Origin: Streptomyces echinatus
Lineage (GTDB): Bacteria > Actinomycetota > Actinomycetes > Streptomycetales > Streptomycetaceae
Reading direction: 5' to 3'
Assembly: GCF_014203595.1 (NCBI RefSeq)
Contig: NZ_JACHJK010000002.1
Span: 1 to 64,000 of the forward strand
Length of the DNA: 64,000 bases
Part shown: in pieces, positions 54,525 to 63,352 of the stretch
Numbering within the stretch: the first letter of the stretch is position 1
How the letters are laid out: each line of letters begins with the position of its first letter
Position numbers and translations under genes: made by a program
The notes under the pieces: model-generated
The model's input: the letters and a program-made list of their open reading frames with translations, nothing else
Databases searched by the model: none
Told to the model about the DNA's origin: nothing

Positions 54525-56018
54525 TCATGCTCCCTCCAGCGCCTCGTCGCGTGCGCCCCGGGTGGCGCCCCGGGCCCGCCGGGTGGCCCCGGCGCCGCCG
54601 TCGCCCGGGATGGACAGGGCCGCCGCGCAGGCCACGAGGGCGATGGCACCGGCCATGGCGAAGGCGAGCAGGTAGCCGTCCAGGGTGGGTACGGGAACAC
54701 CGCCCAGAGGGCTGCTGTGGTGGACGAGGACGGCCGCCACGGCCGCGCTGGAGACGGCCTGGCCGATGGTGCGCATGAGGACGTTGACGCCGTTGGCGGA
54801 GGCGGTCTGGGCGGCCGGTACGGCGCGCAGGATCAGGGTCGGCAGCGCCGAGTAGGCGAGCGTCGTGCCGGTCGCCACCACGGTGGCGCCCAGGATGATC
54901 ATCCACAGGTCGCGGCTGTCGGTGATGCGCAGCGCGTACCCGCAGGCGATGACGGCGGCGCCCAGCGCGAGCGTGATGCGCGGGCCGCGCGCGGCCGAGA
55001 TACGGGCCGACAGCGGGGAGAACAGCAGCATGGTGACGCCGCCGGGCAGCAGGCAGAGTCCGGTGGCGACGATGGACAGGCCGAGGCCGTACCCGGTGGC
55101 CTTCGGCGCCTGCACCAGCTGGGCGGTGACCAGGGAGTTGGCGTAGAAGGCGAACCCGGTCAGCAGGGCCGCCACATGGGACAGGCCCACCCGCGGCCGG
55201 CCGACCAGCCGCAGGTCGACCAGCGGCTGCGCGGTGCGCAACTGCTGCCACCACCACAGGGCGAGGACGACGAGGGCGCCGAGGAACAGGCCGAGGACCC
55301 GTGCGCTCCCCCAGCCCCAGGTGCCGCCCTGGGAGACACCGAGCAGCAGGCAGACCAGCCCGGCGGCGAGGCCGAGCGAGCCGAGGACGTCGAACCGTCC
55401 GGGCTCACGGACCGGCGACTCCTTCACCGCCCACCAGGTCGCCGCCACACCCGCCGCGCCGAGGGCGCTGGTCAGCCAGAACATGGTGTGCCAGTCGGCG
55501 TACTGCACGACCAGCGCGGCGAGCGGCAGGCCGAGCGCCGCGCCGATGCCGACGGTGGAGCTCATCAGTGCCACCGCGGAGCCCCGCCGCTCCGGCGGGA
55601 GTTCGTCGCGCAGGATGCTGATGGAGAGCGGAACGACGGAGGCCGCGGCGCCCTGGAGCGCGCGGGCGGCGATGAGCACGCCGATGTCGGAGGAGAGCGC
55701 GCACAGGACGGAGCCGACGGTCATCAGGGCGAGCGCGGCGGTGAGCACCCGGCGCTTGCCGTACATGTCGCCGGCCCGGCCGAGCACGGGGGTGAGGACG
55801 GCTCCGGAGAGCAGGGTCGCGGTGACCGTCCAGGAGACGGCGGCGGCCGACGCGCCGGTGAGCCGGGGCAGGTCGGGCAGCAGGGGGACGACCACGGTCT
55901 GCATGACCGCCATGAGGATGCCGCCCGACGCCAGCACCGGGATGGTGAGCCGGTCGCGCAATCGGGGCGCCGGCGTGCCGGTGCCGGGCGGCGGGGATAT
56001 CGGGGCCGGCTGGTCCAT
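54525..56018 (-). CDS. MFS drug efflux transporter, DHA2 (14-helix) type
   Basis: The product is 497 residues with about 14 membrane helices; VLGRAGDMYGKRRVLTAAL is the loop motif between helices 2 and 3, and WTVTATLLSGAVLTPVLG is typical of EmrB/QacA pumps. It should extrude a drug or secondary metabolite using the proton gradient. ATG 56018 has GGAG 5 bases upstream; an in-frame GTG at 56039 is possible. A TetR gene follows it and two palindromic operators precede it, so substrate-inducible expression is likely. Confidence 0.92.
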   Translation of the reverse strand: MDQPAPISPPPGTGTPAPRLRDRLTIPVLASGGILMAVMQTVVVPLLPDLPRLTGASAAAVSWTVTATLLSGAVLTPVLGRAGDMYGKRRVLTAALALMTVGSVLCALSSDIGVLIAARALQGAAASVVPLSISILRDELPPERRGSAVALMSSTVGIGAALGLPLAALVVQYADWHTMFWLTSALGAAGVAATWWAVKESPVREPGRFDVLGSLGLAAGLVCLLLGVSQGGTWGWGSARVLGLFLGALVVLALWWWQQLRTAQPLVDLRLVGRPRVGLSHVAALLTGFAFYANSLVTAQLVQAPKATGYGLGLSIVATGLCLLPGGVTMLLFSPLSARISAARGPRITLALGAAVIACGYALRITDSRDLWMIILGATVVATGTTLAYSALPTLILRAVPAAQTASANGVNVLMRTIGQAVSSAAVAAVLVHHSSPLGGVPVPTLDGYLLAFAMAGAIALVACAAALSIPGDGGAGATRRARGATRGARDEALEGA

Positions 56019-56047
56019 CGGCGCTCCTGCGGGCGACACGGATACGA

Positions 56048-56065
56048 GGTGAATTTAAATTCACC
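56048..56065. promoter_or_regulatory. MFS operator 1, 18-bp perfect palindrome
   Basis: GGTGAATTTAAATTCACC is identical on both strands and has the core GTGAAT-N4-ATTCAC shared with operator 2. It starts 30 bases upstream of the MFS start codon. Confidence 0.85.
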
Positions 56066-56072
56066 CTATCGA

Positions 56073-56088
56073 GTGAATGAGCATTCAC
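56073..56088. promoter_or_regulatory. MFS operator 2
   Basis: GTGAAT-GAGC-ATTCAC has the same arms as operator 1, centred 24 bp away. The pair fits cooperative binding of a TetR dimer at each site. Confidence 0.8.
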
Positions 56089-56176
56089 CAACCGGCGCCG
56101 GGCACGCGGGTGACGGCTCGGGCCGGGGTCCGCTCCGGGACGGCCGGGCAGTGGCCGGGGGCGGGCGGAGGAGCGG

Positions 56177-57361
56177 CTAGCGGTGGCGGGCGTGCAGGGC
56201 GCGGGCCGCGCGGGGGCCGAGCCAGCGCTTGAGCCTGCGCAGCGGCTCCAGCTGTCCGGCCGCCTTGTCCAGGCCGTAGTACAGCTGCGGCGGGACGTGC
56301 GGCAGCAGCGGCGAGTGGCGCTGGCCGAGGAGGGCGAACATCCGGTGCGGGGGCAGGTGGATGTAGCGGGGCAGGTTCTCGTACCACTGGGCGCTGTAGC
56401 GGGCCGCGCTCTGGACGGCCACCAGTTCGGCCCGGCGTCGGCGCCCGTACTCGGTGAGGGCCTCGGGCAGGCCGGCGTGCGTGCGCAGGGCGCCGGCGAG
56501 GCACATGGCGTCCTCCAGGGCGAGCGTGGTGCCGGCGCCGACGGAGTAGTGGGTGGTGTGGGCGGCGTCGCCGAGGAGGACCAGGTTGCCGTGGTGCCAG
56601 GTGTGGTTGGTGAGGGTGCGGAAGTTCTGCCAGGAGGCGCCGGAGCGGGCGATGAGGGGATGGCCGTCGAGGACGTCGGCGAAGAGTTTCTCCAGCAGGG
56701 CGAGGCTCTCGCCCTCGTCGGCCCGGTCCAGGCCGAGGCCGGTGAAGGTCTCCGGGGCGCACTCGACGACGCAGGTGCTGTGGTCGCCGCTGTAGCCGTA
56801 GCCGTAGGCCCAGATCCAGCCGTGCGCGGTCTCGGTGAAGGCGAAGGTGAAGGCGTCGAAGACCTTGGTGGTGCCGAGCCAGATGTAGTGGTTGCGGCCG
56901 GTGGTGATCCGGGTGCCGAAGTGGCCGGACCGGCCGGTGCGCAGGGCGCTGTGCACGCCGTCGGCGGCGACGACGAGGTCCGCTCCCAAGGGCGGTTCCG
57001 TGAGTTCGCTGCGGAACTCCACCCGGACGCCGAGGGCGCGGGCGCGGGCGCCGAGCAGGTCGAGCAGCCGGTGCCGGCCGATCCCGAAGCCCTCGTCGCT
57101 GTGATGCCGGGTGGACAGCTCCCGCACGTGGGCGACGCCTTCGTTCCAGCGGACGGAGTGCGCCTCGATCTCGTGGGCCGAGGCGGGGTCGTGGGCCCGG
57201 AGCCGGTCGAGGAGGTGACGCCAGTACGTCACACCCCAGCCGTAGGTGGAGCCCTCGGGGTCGCGTTCGTGCACGGTGATCTCGTGGGAGGGGTCCTGCC
57301 GCTTGAGCAGGATGGCGAGGTAGAGCCCGGCGGGCCCGCCTCCGACACAGACGACCTTCAC
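56177..57361 (-). CDS. FAD-dependent monooxygenase (salicylyl-CoA hydroxylase-like)
   Basis: The product is 394 residues: VKVVCVGGGPAGLYLAILLKRQDPSHEITVHERDPEGSTYGWGVTYW (FAD site), the middle DLVVAADGVHSALR motif, and GNLVLLGDAAHTTHYSVGAGTTLALEDAMCL (second FAD motif). It resembles the hydroxylase half of salicylyl-CoA or anthraniloyl-CoA 5-hydroxylases, here without the C-terminal Old-Yellow-Enzyme half. An aromatic ring hydroxylation is likely; the substrate is unknown. GTG 57361 has AGGGG at 7 bases; an in-frame GTG at 57382 is possible. It is upstream of the efflux operators on the same strand. Confidence 0.85.
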   Translation of the reverse strand: MKVVCVGGGPAGLYLAILLKRQDPSHEITVHERDPEGSTYGWGVTYWRHLLDRLRAHDPASAHEIEAHSVRWNEGVAHVRELSTRHHSDEGFGIGRHRLLDLLGARARALGVRVEFRSELTEPPLGADLVVAADGVHSALRTGRSGHFGTRITTGRNHYIWLGTTKVFDAFTFAFTETAHGWIWAYGYGYSGDHSTCVVECAPETFTGLGLDRADEGESLALLEKLFADVLDGHPLIARSGASWQNFRTLTNHTWHHGNLVLLGDAAHTTHYSVGAGTTLALEDAMCLAGALRTHAGLPEALTEYGRRRRAELVAVQSAARYSAQWYENLPRYIHLPPHRMFALLGQRHSPLLPHVPPQLYYGLDKAAGQLEPLRRLKRWLGPRAARALHARHR

Positions 57362-57700
57362 GCGCACACCCCTGACAGTCACCGGACGTGGTCGTTCGGC
57401 ACCGGAGAGTAGCAGGGCGGCGAGCCCGCCCGATCACGTCAGTCTGCCGTGGTGAGCCGCGCCACTCGGACGGGCGGCCGCCGGAAAGGATCGGCGGAGA
57501 CCGGGGCGACCCGGCAAGGAATTCCCCGTTCCGGGTCAGGTCGGGCCACCTTCACAGCAAGATCATCTTGGTTCAACCCTGTACGACATGTGGTTAATTG
57601 TCCGGATCATAGCCAACCGGTTCCAGGCGATTTCTTCCACTCCACGACCTCCCGATAGGCATGCGTCGTCACCACCGCACCACTCTTCAGGAGGACCCGC
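57362..57700. other. Divergent intergenic region upstream of melC1
   Basis: This 339-base gap contains an AT-rich part (57555-57620) that probably carries the melC promoter, and an inverted repeat CAAGAT-C-ATCTTG at 57558-57570. CAGGAGG at 57690-57696 is the melC1 ribosome-binding site. No gene seen. Confidence 0.5.
57558..57570. promoter_or_regulatory. 13-bp inverted repeat upstream of melC1
   Basis: CAAGAT-C-ATCTTG, 131 bases before the melC1 start, in the AT-rich promoter segment. Confidence 0.4.
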
Positions 57701-58084
57701 ATGCCCGACATCACCCGGCGCCGCGCGCTCACCGCGGCGGCCGCCGTGGCCGCGACGGCCTCGGCCGTCGCCCTCACCGCCCCCACCGCGTCGGCAGCCG
57801 GACACCACGACCACACCCCCACCGCGCCGGGATCGTTCGACGAGGTCTACAAGGGCCGCCGAATACAGGGCGGGCCGGGCAGCGGCGGCGGTCACCACCA
57901 CGAACACGGCGGCGGATACGAGGTGTTCGTCGACGGCGTGCAGCTGCACGTGATGCGCAACGCCGACGGCACCTGGATCAGCGTCGTCAGCCACTACGAC
58001 CCCGTGGCCACCCCGCGCGCCGCCGCCCGCGCCGCGGTGGACGAGCTGCAGGGCGCGCCGCTGCTGCCGTTCCCCGCCAACTGA
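57701..58084 (+). CDS. melC1: Tyrosinase copper chaperone MelC1
   Basis: The product is 127 residues: a twin-arginine signal ([24 protein letters not shown]), a His/Gly-rich stretch ([17 protein letters not shown]) and the MelC1 core ([15 protein letters not shown] ... [47 protein letters not shown]). MelC1 binds apotyrosinase, delivers two coppers and carries it through the Tat system. Next gene is melC2, 34 bases away, the classical melC operon. Confidence 0.95.
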   Translation: MPDITRRRALTAAAAVAATASAVALTAPTASAAGHHDHTPTAPGSFDEVYKGRRIQGGPGSGGGHHHEHGGGYEVFVDGVQLHVMRNADGTWISVVSHYDPVATPRAAARAAVDELQGAPLLPFPAN

Positions 58085-58118
58085 CCGCCCCCGCAAGACT
58101 CCCGGAGCACCCCGCACC

Positions 58119-58940
58119 ATGACCGTACGCAAGAACCAGGCCGCCCTGACCGCCGACGAGAAGCGCCGGTTCGTCGCCGCCCTCCTCGAACTCAAGCGCA
58201 ACGGGCGCTACGACGAGTTCGTCCGCACGCACAACGAGTTCATCATGGCGGACACCGACAGCGGCGAGCGGACCGGCCACCGCTCCCCCTCCTTCCTGCC
58301 CTGGCACCGCAGATTCCTGCTCGACTTCGAGCAGGCGCTGCAGTCCGTGGACTCCTCGGTCACCCTGCCCTACTGGGACTGGAGCACCGACCGCACGGTG
58401 CGTGCCTCGCTGTGGGCGCCGGACTTCCTCGGCGGCACCGGGCGCAGCAGCGACGGCCGGGTGATGGACGGCCCGTTCGCCGCGTCCGCCGGCGCCTGGC
58501 CGGTCAACGTGCGCGTCGACGGCCGCACGTTCCTGCGCCGCTCCCTCGGCACGAGCGTGCGCGAGCTGCCGACACGCGCCGAGGTGGACTCGGTGCTGGC
58601 GATGACGACGTACGACATGCCGCCCTACAACAGCGCCTCGGACGGCTTCCGCAACCACCTCGAGGGCTGGCGCGGGGTCAACCTGCACAACCGGGTGCAC
58701 GTCTGGGTCGGCGGGCAGATGGCCACCGGCGTGTCCCCCAACGACCCGGTGTTCTGGCTGCACCACGCATACGTGGACAAGCTGTGGGCGGAGTGGCAGC
58801 GCCGGCACCCGGGCAGCGCCTATGCGCCGGCGGGCGGCACGCCGGACGTGGTGGACCTGAACGACACGATGAAGCCGTGGAACGACGTGCGCCCGGCGGA
58901 CCTGCTGGACCACACCAAGCACTACACCTTCGACGTCTGA
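58119..58940 (+). CDS. melC2: Tyrosinase MelC2
   Basis: The product is 273 residues, the family length. The six copper ligands are all present: CuA His38, His54 and His63; CuB His190, His194 and His216. No signal peptide, since MelC1 provides the Tat signal. The enzyme hydroxylates monophenols and oxidises o-diphenols, initiating melanin formation. It ends at 58940 and the RNase HI gene on the other strand ends at 58941, so the stop codons abut and there is no room for a terminator between them. Confidence 0.96.
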   Translation: MTVRKNQAALTADEKRRFVAALLELKRNGRYDEFVRTHNEFIMADTDSGERTGHRSPSFLPWHRRFLLDFEQALQSVDSSVTLPYWDWSTDRTVRASLWAPDFLGGTGRSSDGRVMDGPFAASAGAWPVNVRVDGRTFLRRSLGTSVRELPTRAEVDSVLAMTTYDMPPYNSASDGFRNHLEGWRGVNLHNRVHVWVGGQMATGVSPNDPVFWLHHAYVDKLWAEWQRRHPGSAYAPAGGTPDVVDLNDTMKPWNDVRPADLLDHTKHYTFDV

Positions 58941-59627
58941 TCAGACCTCGGCGGTACGGCACTCCGGGTGGCCCCAGCCCTGCGCGTTCTTGGCGATCTT
59001 CTCGCCGGCCGCGTAGGACCGGCCGCACGGGCAGCGGCCGGGGAACTTCGCCTTGATGGTGCGGGAGGACGCCCCGCCGCCCGTGCGGCGGGGTGCCTTT
59101 CCGCGCGGCGCCCCCGCCGCCTTCGGCGTGTCGGGGGACGGCGGGGGTTCCGGCGAGCCGAGCGCGCTGCCGGACGGCTCCTGGACGGTGGCCGCCTGGC
59201 TGGCCGCGCGGTCGGCGAAGTCGTTCAGCGGGTCGCCGTCGACCTGGTGGGCGGGAACGTACCGGAACTCGACCGACCGGCCGTCGAGCAGCTCGTCGAT
59301 GCGGACCACCAGGTCCTGGTTGGCGACGGGCTTGCCGGCGGACGTCTTCCAGCCGTTGCGCTTCCAGCCGGGCAGCCAGGTGGTGACGGCCTTCATCGCG
59401 TACTGGGAGTCCATCCGGATCTCCAGCGGCACCTCCGGGTCCACGGCCGCAAGGAGCCGCTCCAGAGCCGTCAGTTCGGCGACGTTGTTCGTGGCCCGGC
59501 CGAGCGGGCCGGCCGCCCAGCGGGCGGCGGTCCGCTCGTCGTCGTCCGAGACCACCCACGCCCATCCGGCCGGTCCGGGGTTCCCCTTCGAAGCCCCGTC
59601 GCACGCGGCCACCACACGTTCACGCAT
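58941..59627 (-). CDS. rnhA: Ribonuclease HI with C-terminal zinc-ribbon-like tail
   Basis: The product is 228 residues. The RNase H domain (1-130) has the four catalytic carboxylates: Asp in ACDGASKGNPGPAGW, Glu in NNVAELTALERLL, Asp in RMDSQYAMKAV and Asp in NDFADRAA. A Pro/Ser/Ala linker leads to KAKFPGRCPCGRSYAAGEKIAKNAQGWGHPEC, a CxC...C pattern suggesting a small zinc site. It cuts the RNA strand of RNA/DNA hybrids. The start is ATG 59627 or 59639; ribosome-binding sites are weak for both. Confidence 0.9.
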   Translation of the reverse strand: MRERVVAACDGASKGNPGPAGWAWVVSDDDERTAARWAAGPLGRATNNVAELTALERLLAAVDPEVPLEIRMDSQYAMKAVTTWLPGWKRNGWKTSAGKPVANQDLVVRIDELLDGRSVEFRYVPAHQVDGDPLNDFADRAASQAATVQEPSGSALGSPEPPPSPDTPKAAGAPRGKAPRRTGGGASSRTIKAKFPGRCPCGRSYAAGEKIAKNAQGWGHPECRTAEV

Positions 59628-59673
59628 GCGCTCGATCATGCCATGGCCGCGGGGAGCCCCGTCCCGGGGCGGG

Positions 59674-60468
59674 TCACACGTCCTTGATCTTCGGCATCTC
59701 CCCCTCGGTGGTCGTGATGTCGATCACCGAGAAGTTCGCGCCCTGCGGATCGCTGAGCGCCGCGAACCGGCCGAAGGGACTGCTCATCGGGCCGAAGCGG
59801 AGGATCCCGCCGAGCTTGGTGGCCCGCTCCACGGCCGCGTCGCAGTCGTCCACGGTGAAGTAGACGTTGATGTACGACGGCACCTCGGGCGGGAAGTCGT
59901 CGGTCATGCGCATGCGGCCGAGGACCGTGTCCTCGCCGATGTCGAACATCCGGAAGTCCACCGCGTCGTCCTCGATCTCCTTCATCCGGTACGGGAAGAC
60001 AGAGGAGAGGAAGGTGTCCGTCTGCCCGGGCTCACGGGTGAACACCTCGGCCCAGCAGTAGGCGCCGGGCGTCGCCGTCGCCTCGAAGCCCTCGTGGGTG
60101 CCCGCCTGCCACACGCCGAACACGGCTCCGCTGGGCTCCCGGGCCAGGCACATCGTGCCGAACTCGCCGACCTGCATCGGCTCCATCAGCACCTCGCCGC
60201 CGTTCTCCCGGATCCTGTCCGCCGCGGCCGAGGCGTCCGGCGAGGCGAGGTACAGGCACCACTGCGACTGGCCCTCCTGGCCGGGCATGGGCGGGACGAC
60301 GGCCGCCACGGCCCTGCCGTCCGCGTAGGCCTGCGTGTAGTTGCCGTACTCCGACGACGACTCGCCGAAGGTCCAGCCGAGGACGTCGCCGTAGAACCTC
60401 TTGGCTCCCTCGACGTCGCTGAACATCGCGTCGGCCCAGCAGGGCGTTCCCTCGGGTTGCACAGCCAT
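59674..60468 (-). CDS. VOC family protein, two tandem glyoxalase domains
   Basis: The product is 264 residues with two VOC modules: GTPCWADAMFSDVEGAKRFYGDVLGWTF ... EPSGAVFGVWQ, and GAYCWAEVFTREPGQTDTFLSSVFPY ... DPQGANFSVID. Members of this two-domain group bind or modify small hydrophobic compounds; a bleomycin-resistance or antibiotic-binding function is sometimes suggested by the fold. ATG 60468 is the usual start. Confidence 0.88.
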   Translation of the reverse strand: MAVQPEGTPCWADAMFSDVEGAKRFYGDVLGWTFGESSSEYGNYTQAYADGRAVAAVVPPMPGQEGQSQWCLYLASPDASAAADRIRENGGEVLMEPMQVGEFGTMCLAREPSGAVFGVWQAGTHEGFEATATPGAYCWAEVFTREPGQTDTFLSSVFPYRMKEIEDDAVDFRMFDIGEDTVLGRMRMTDDFPPEVPSYINVYFTVDDCDAAVERATKLGGILRFGPMSSPFGRFAALSDPQGANFSVIDITTTEGEMPKIKDV

Positions 60469-60787
60469 GGTCGAAAGCCCTCTCGGTCGGCCGGATTGTC
60501 CCGCTACCTCACGCTAGCCACCCTGTGGTCGCGCCGCCCGTCGAACGCCGGGACGCCGGAAACCCCGGCGCCCCCAGGGCACGGAGGCGCGACACCGGCG
60601 CGCGATCACCCCCGCTCCCACGGAACGCGCTCAACGGCTCGTTTACGCGACGCAGTGATCGAAACCGCCCCTTTCACGCTGTACCGGAAGATCACGTGCC
60701 CTGTTTGGCTGGTCCGAGCGCACCGGCACCGCGCGCACCGCCGACCGATCCGCACCACCCCTGTCCGCCTCTTTCGCAGGAGGGAAC
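60469..60787. other. Divergent promoter region before the encapsulin operon
   Basis: This 319-base gap separates the leftward VOC gene from the shell-protein operon. CAGGAGG just before GTG 60788 is the shell ribosome-binding site. The least GC-rich part (60635-60710) likely holds the operon promoter. No gene or clear repeat was recognised. Confidence 0.5.
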
Positions 60788-62230
60788 GTGTCCACTCCGG
60801 ACATCGCCACCGGCTCCGCAGTCGACGAACCCGACCCCGGCCCCCCGGCAGACGCTCCGCTCACCAGCCTGAGCACCCGGGCGGCCCGTCAGCTCACCAC
60901 CACCACCAAGTCCGAACCGCAGATGCAGGCCATCACCTCCCGGTGGCTGCTGAAGACCCTGCCGTGGGTGGACGTCAAGGGCGGCGCCTACCGGGTCAAC
61001 CGGCGTCTGCAACTGCGCACCGGTCGCGGACGCGTGCACTTCGAGCAGAACGGCGCCGACGACATCCGCGTCGTCCCGGAGACACTGACCGAGCTGCCGA
61101 TCCTGCGCGGCTATGCCGACCTCGACGTACTGCGGGAGATCGCCTCCCGGTTCCAGCCGCGGGAGGTGCGCCCGGGCCAGGTGCTGTTCGAGGCGGGACA
61201 GCCGGTCACCGAGGCCTACCTCGTGGCGCACGGTCGCTTCACCCGCTACGCGCGCGGCAAGTACGGCGACGAGGAGATCGTCGGCGTCGTCACGGGCGGC
61301 GACCAGATGGGCGACGAGGCGGTCGGCCAGTCCGATCCGCTGTGGCTGACCTCCGTGCGGGCGGAGACCGCCGGTGTGGTGCTGGCGCTGCCCTGGGCGG
61401 TCGTGCAGGAGTTCACCGGGCGGGTGCCGTCCCTCGCGGCCCACCTGGCGGCGTATGTCGAGCGGCAGCACCGTCCGATGAACCGCAAGGGCGAGGCGGA
61501 GGTGCCCGTACAGGCCGGGCATGTGGGCGAGCCGACCCTCCAGGGCGGCTTCGTCGACTACGAACTGGCCCCACGCGAGTACGAGTTGTCGCTCACCCAG
61601 ACCGTGCTGCGGGTGCACTCCCGGGTGGCCGACCTCTACAACGACCCGATGGACCAGACCGCCCAGCAGCTGCGGCTGACCGTGGAGGAGATCCGCGAGC
61701 GACAGGAGTGGGAGCTGGTCAACAACCGCGAGTTCGGGCTCCTGCACAACGTCGACTACGGCCAGCGGATCAGCACCTACACCGGTCCGCCGACACCGGA
61801 CGACATGGACGAACTGCTGGCGATGCGGCGCAAGACGAAGGTCTTCCTCGCCCACCCGAAGGCGATCGCGGCCTTCTTCCGGCAGTGCAACAAGCGCGGC
61901 CTGGTGCCCGGCACGGCGAGCGTGGACGGTCACGAGGTGCCCGCCTGGCGGGGGGTGCCGATCTTCCCGTGCAGCAAGATCCCGGTCAGCGGGAACCACA
62001 CCAGCAGCATCATCGCGCTGCGCACCGGCGAGGCCGACCAGGGGGTGATCGGTCTCTACCAGACCGGCATCCCCGAGGAGTACCAGCCGGGGCTGAACGT
62101 CCGTTTCATGGGCATCGACACCGCCGCCATCATCAAGTACCTGGTCACGGCCTACTACTCGCTCGCCATCCTGGTTCCCGACGCGGCCGGCATCCTGGAG
62201 AACGTCCAGCTCGGCCGGACCGCCGAGTGA
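60788..62230 (+). CDS. Family 2B encapsulin shell protein with cNMP-binding domain
   Basis: The product is 480 residues. A flexible N-arm (about 1-40) precedes [47 protein letters not shown], the HK97-fold start of family 2 encapsulins. A Crp-like domain (about 110-225; [25 protein letters not shown]) is inserted, followed by the rest of the fold ([68 protein letters not shown]). The protein should self-assemble into an icosahedral compartment. It is the shell gene of the 2-MIB operon and precedes its cargo cyclase by 16 bases. EshA-like proteins are homologous. Confidence 0.95.
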   Translation: MSTPDIATGSAVDEPDPGPPADAPLTSLSTRAARQLTTTTKSEPQMQAITSRWLLKTLPWVDVKGGAYRVNRRLQLRTGRGRVHFEQNGADDIRVVPETLTELPILRGYADLDVLREIASRFQPREVRPGQVLFEAGQPVTEAYLVAHGRFTRYARGKYGDEEIVGVVTGGDQMGDEAVGQSDPLWLTSVRAETAGVVLALPWAVVQEFTGRVPSLAAHLAAYVERQHRPMNRKGEAEVPVQAGHVGEPTLQGGFVDYELAPREYELSLTQTVLRVHSRVADLYNDPMDQTAQQLRLTVEEIRERQEWELVNNREFGLLHNVDYGQRISTYTGPPTPDDMDELLAMRRKTKVFLAHPKAIAAFFRQCNKRGLVPGTASVDGHEVPAWRGVPIFPCSKIPVSGNHTSSIIALRTGEADQGVIGLYQTGIPEEYQPGLNVRFMGIDTAAIIKYLVTAYYSLAILVPDAAGILENVQLGRTAE

Positions 62231-62246
62231 CGGCCCGGAGCACGTC

Positions 62247-63299
62247 ATGAGCACCTCGACCCCCGGCTACCGGCTGCCCGGACCACCGAATATCGCCCAG
62301 AGCATGCGCAGGGACCGGCGCACCGGCACGATCCCCGGACTGCGCCACCGGCCGGCTGCTCCCGCCGACCCGCAGAAGGCCGCCGAGGTCGACCGCCGGC
62401 TGGAGACCTGGGCCCGCGGACTGGACCTGTTCCCCGAGGCGTGGAAGGGGGACTTCTCCGGCTTCCAGTTCGGCCGGGCCGTCGTCCTGCAGCACCCGGG
62501 CGCACTCGACCTGGATCGCCTCACGGTCGCGGGCCAGCTGCTGCTCGCCGAGAACGTCGTCGACTCCTGCTACTGCGAGGAGGACGAGGGCCGGGGCGGA
62601 GCGCGCCGCGGACTGGGCGGACGGCTGATCATGGCCCAGTCGGCGATCGACCCGTACCACGGGGTCCCGGAGCTGGAGGAGGAGTGGCGCGAGGGCGTAC
62701 GGACCGACGGTCCGCTGCGCTCGTACCACTTCGCCCTCGCCGACTACGCCGCCTTCGCCACCCCCAGCCAGACCGGCCGGTTCGTGCACGACATCGCCCG
62801 GCTGCACCTGGGCTACCTGGCCGAGGCCGCCTGGGCCGAGACCCGGTACGTGCCCCGGGTGTGGGAGTACCTGGTGATGCGGCAGTTCAACAACTTCCGG
62901 CCCTGTCTGTCGATCGTCGACGCGGTGGACGGCTACGAGCTTCCCGAACAGGTCTACGCCCGGCCCGAGATCCAGCGGATCACGGCCCTCGCCTGCAACG
63001 CCACCACCATCGTCAACGACCTGTACTCCTTCACCAAGGAGCTGGCCAGCGACCCGACCCACCTCAACCTGCCGCAGGTGGTCGCCGCCAACGACCGCCG
63101 CGGGCTGAAGGCCGCCTATCTGAAGGCCGTCGAGATCCACAACCGGATCATGGAGGCCTTCGAGGAGGAGTCCGCCCTGCTGTCCGCCACCTCGCCCCTC
63201 GTGGAGCGCTACGCCGAGGGGCTCGCCGCCTGGGTGTCCGGCAACCACGAGTGGCACGCCACCAACTCCCACCGCTACCACCTGCCCGACTACTGGTAA
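62247..63299 (+). CDS. Family 2 encapsulin cargo terpene cyclase (2-methylisoborneol synthase-like)
   Basis: The product is 350 residues of class I terpene cyclase. The core aligns with 2-MIB synthase: LGYLAEAAWAETRYVPRVWEYLVMRQFNNFRPC, and the NSE triad N257-D258-LYS261-FTKE265 is intact. The aspartate-rich motif, DDCYCED in the S. coelicolor enzyme as I recall it, reads D106-SCYCEED here. The N-terminus before the core is only about 31 residues, whereas S. coelicolor 2-MIB synthase has a disordered segment of over 100; the start is fixed by GGAG upstream and the shell stop 17 bases away. The expected product is 2-methylisoborneol from 2-methyl-GPP, but the motif change leaves room for another 2-methyl-monoterpene. 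Confidence 0.9.
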   Translation: MSTSTPGYRLPGPPNIAQSMRRDRRTGTIPGLRHRPAAPADPQKAAEVDRRLETWARGLDLFPEAWKGDFSGFQFGRAVVLQHPGALDLDRLTVAGQLLLAENVVDSCYCEEDEGRGGARRGLGGRLIMAQSAIDPYHGVPELEEEWREGVRTDGPLRSYHFALADYAAFATPSQTGRFVHDIARLHLGYLAEAAWAETRYVPRVWEYLVMRQFNNFRPCLSIVDAVDGYELPEQVYARPEIQRITALACNATTIVNDLYSFTKELASDPTHLNLPQVVAANDRRGLKAAYLKAVEIHNRIMEAFEEESALLSATSPLVERYAEGLAAWVSGNHEWHATNSHRYHLPDYW

Positions 63300-63352
63300 T
63301 CGCACCGCTCACCGGATCGAAACACCGTCATACGCGCAACAAGGAGTCACCG

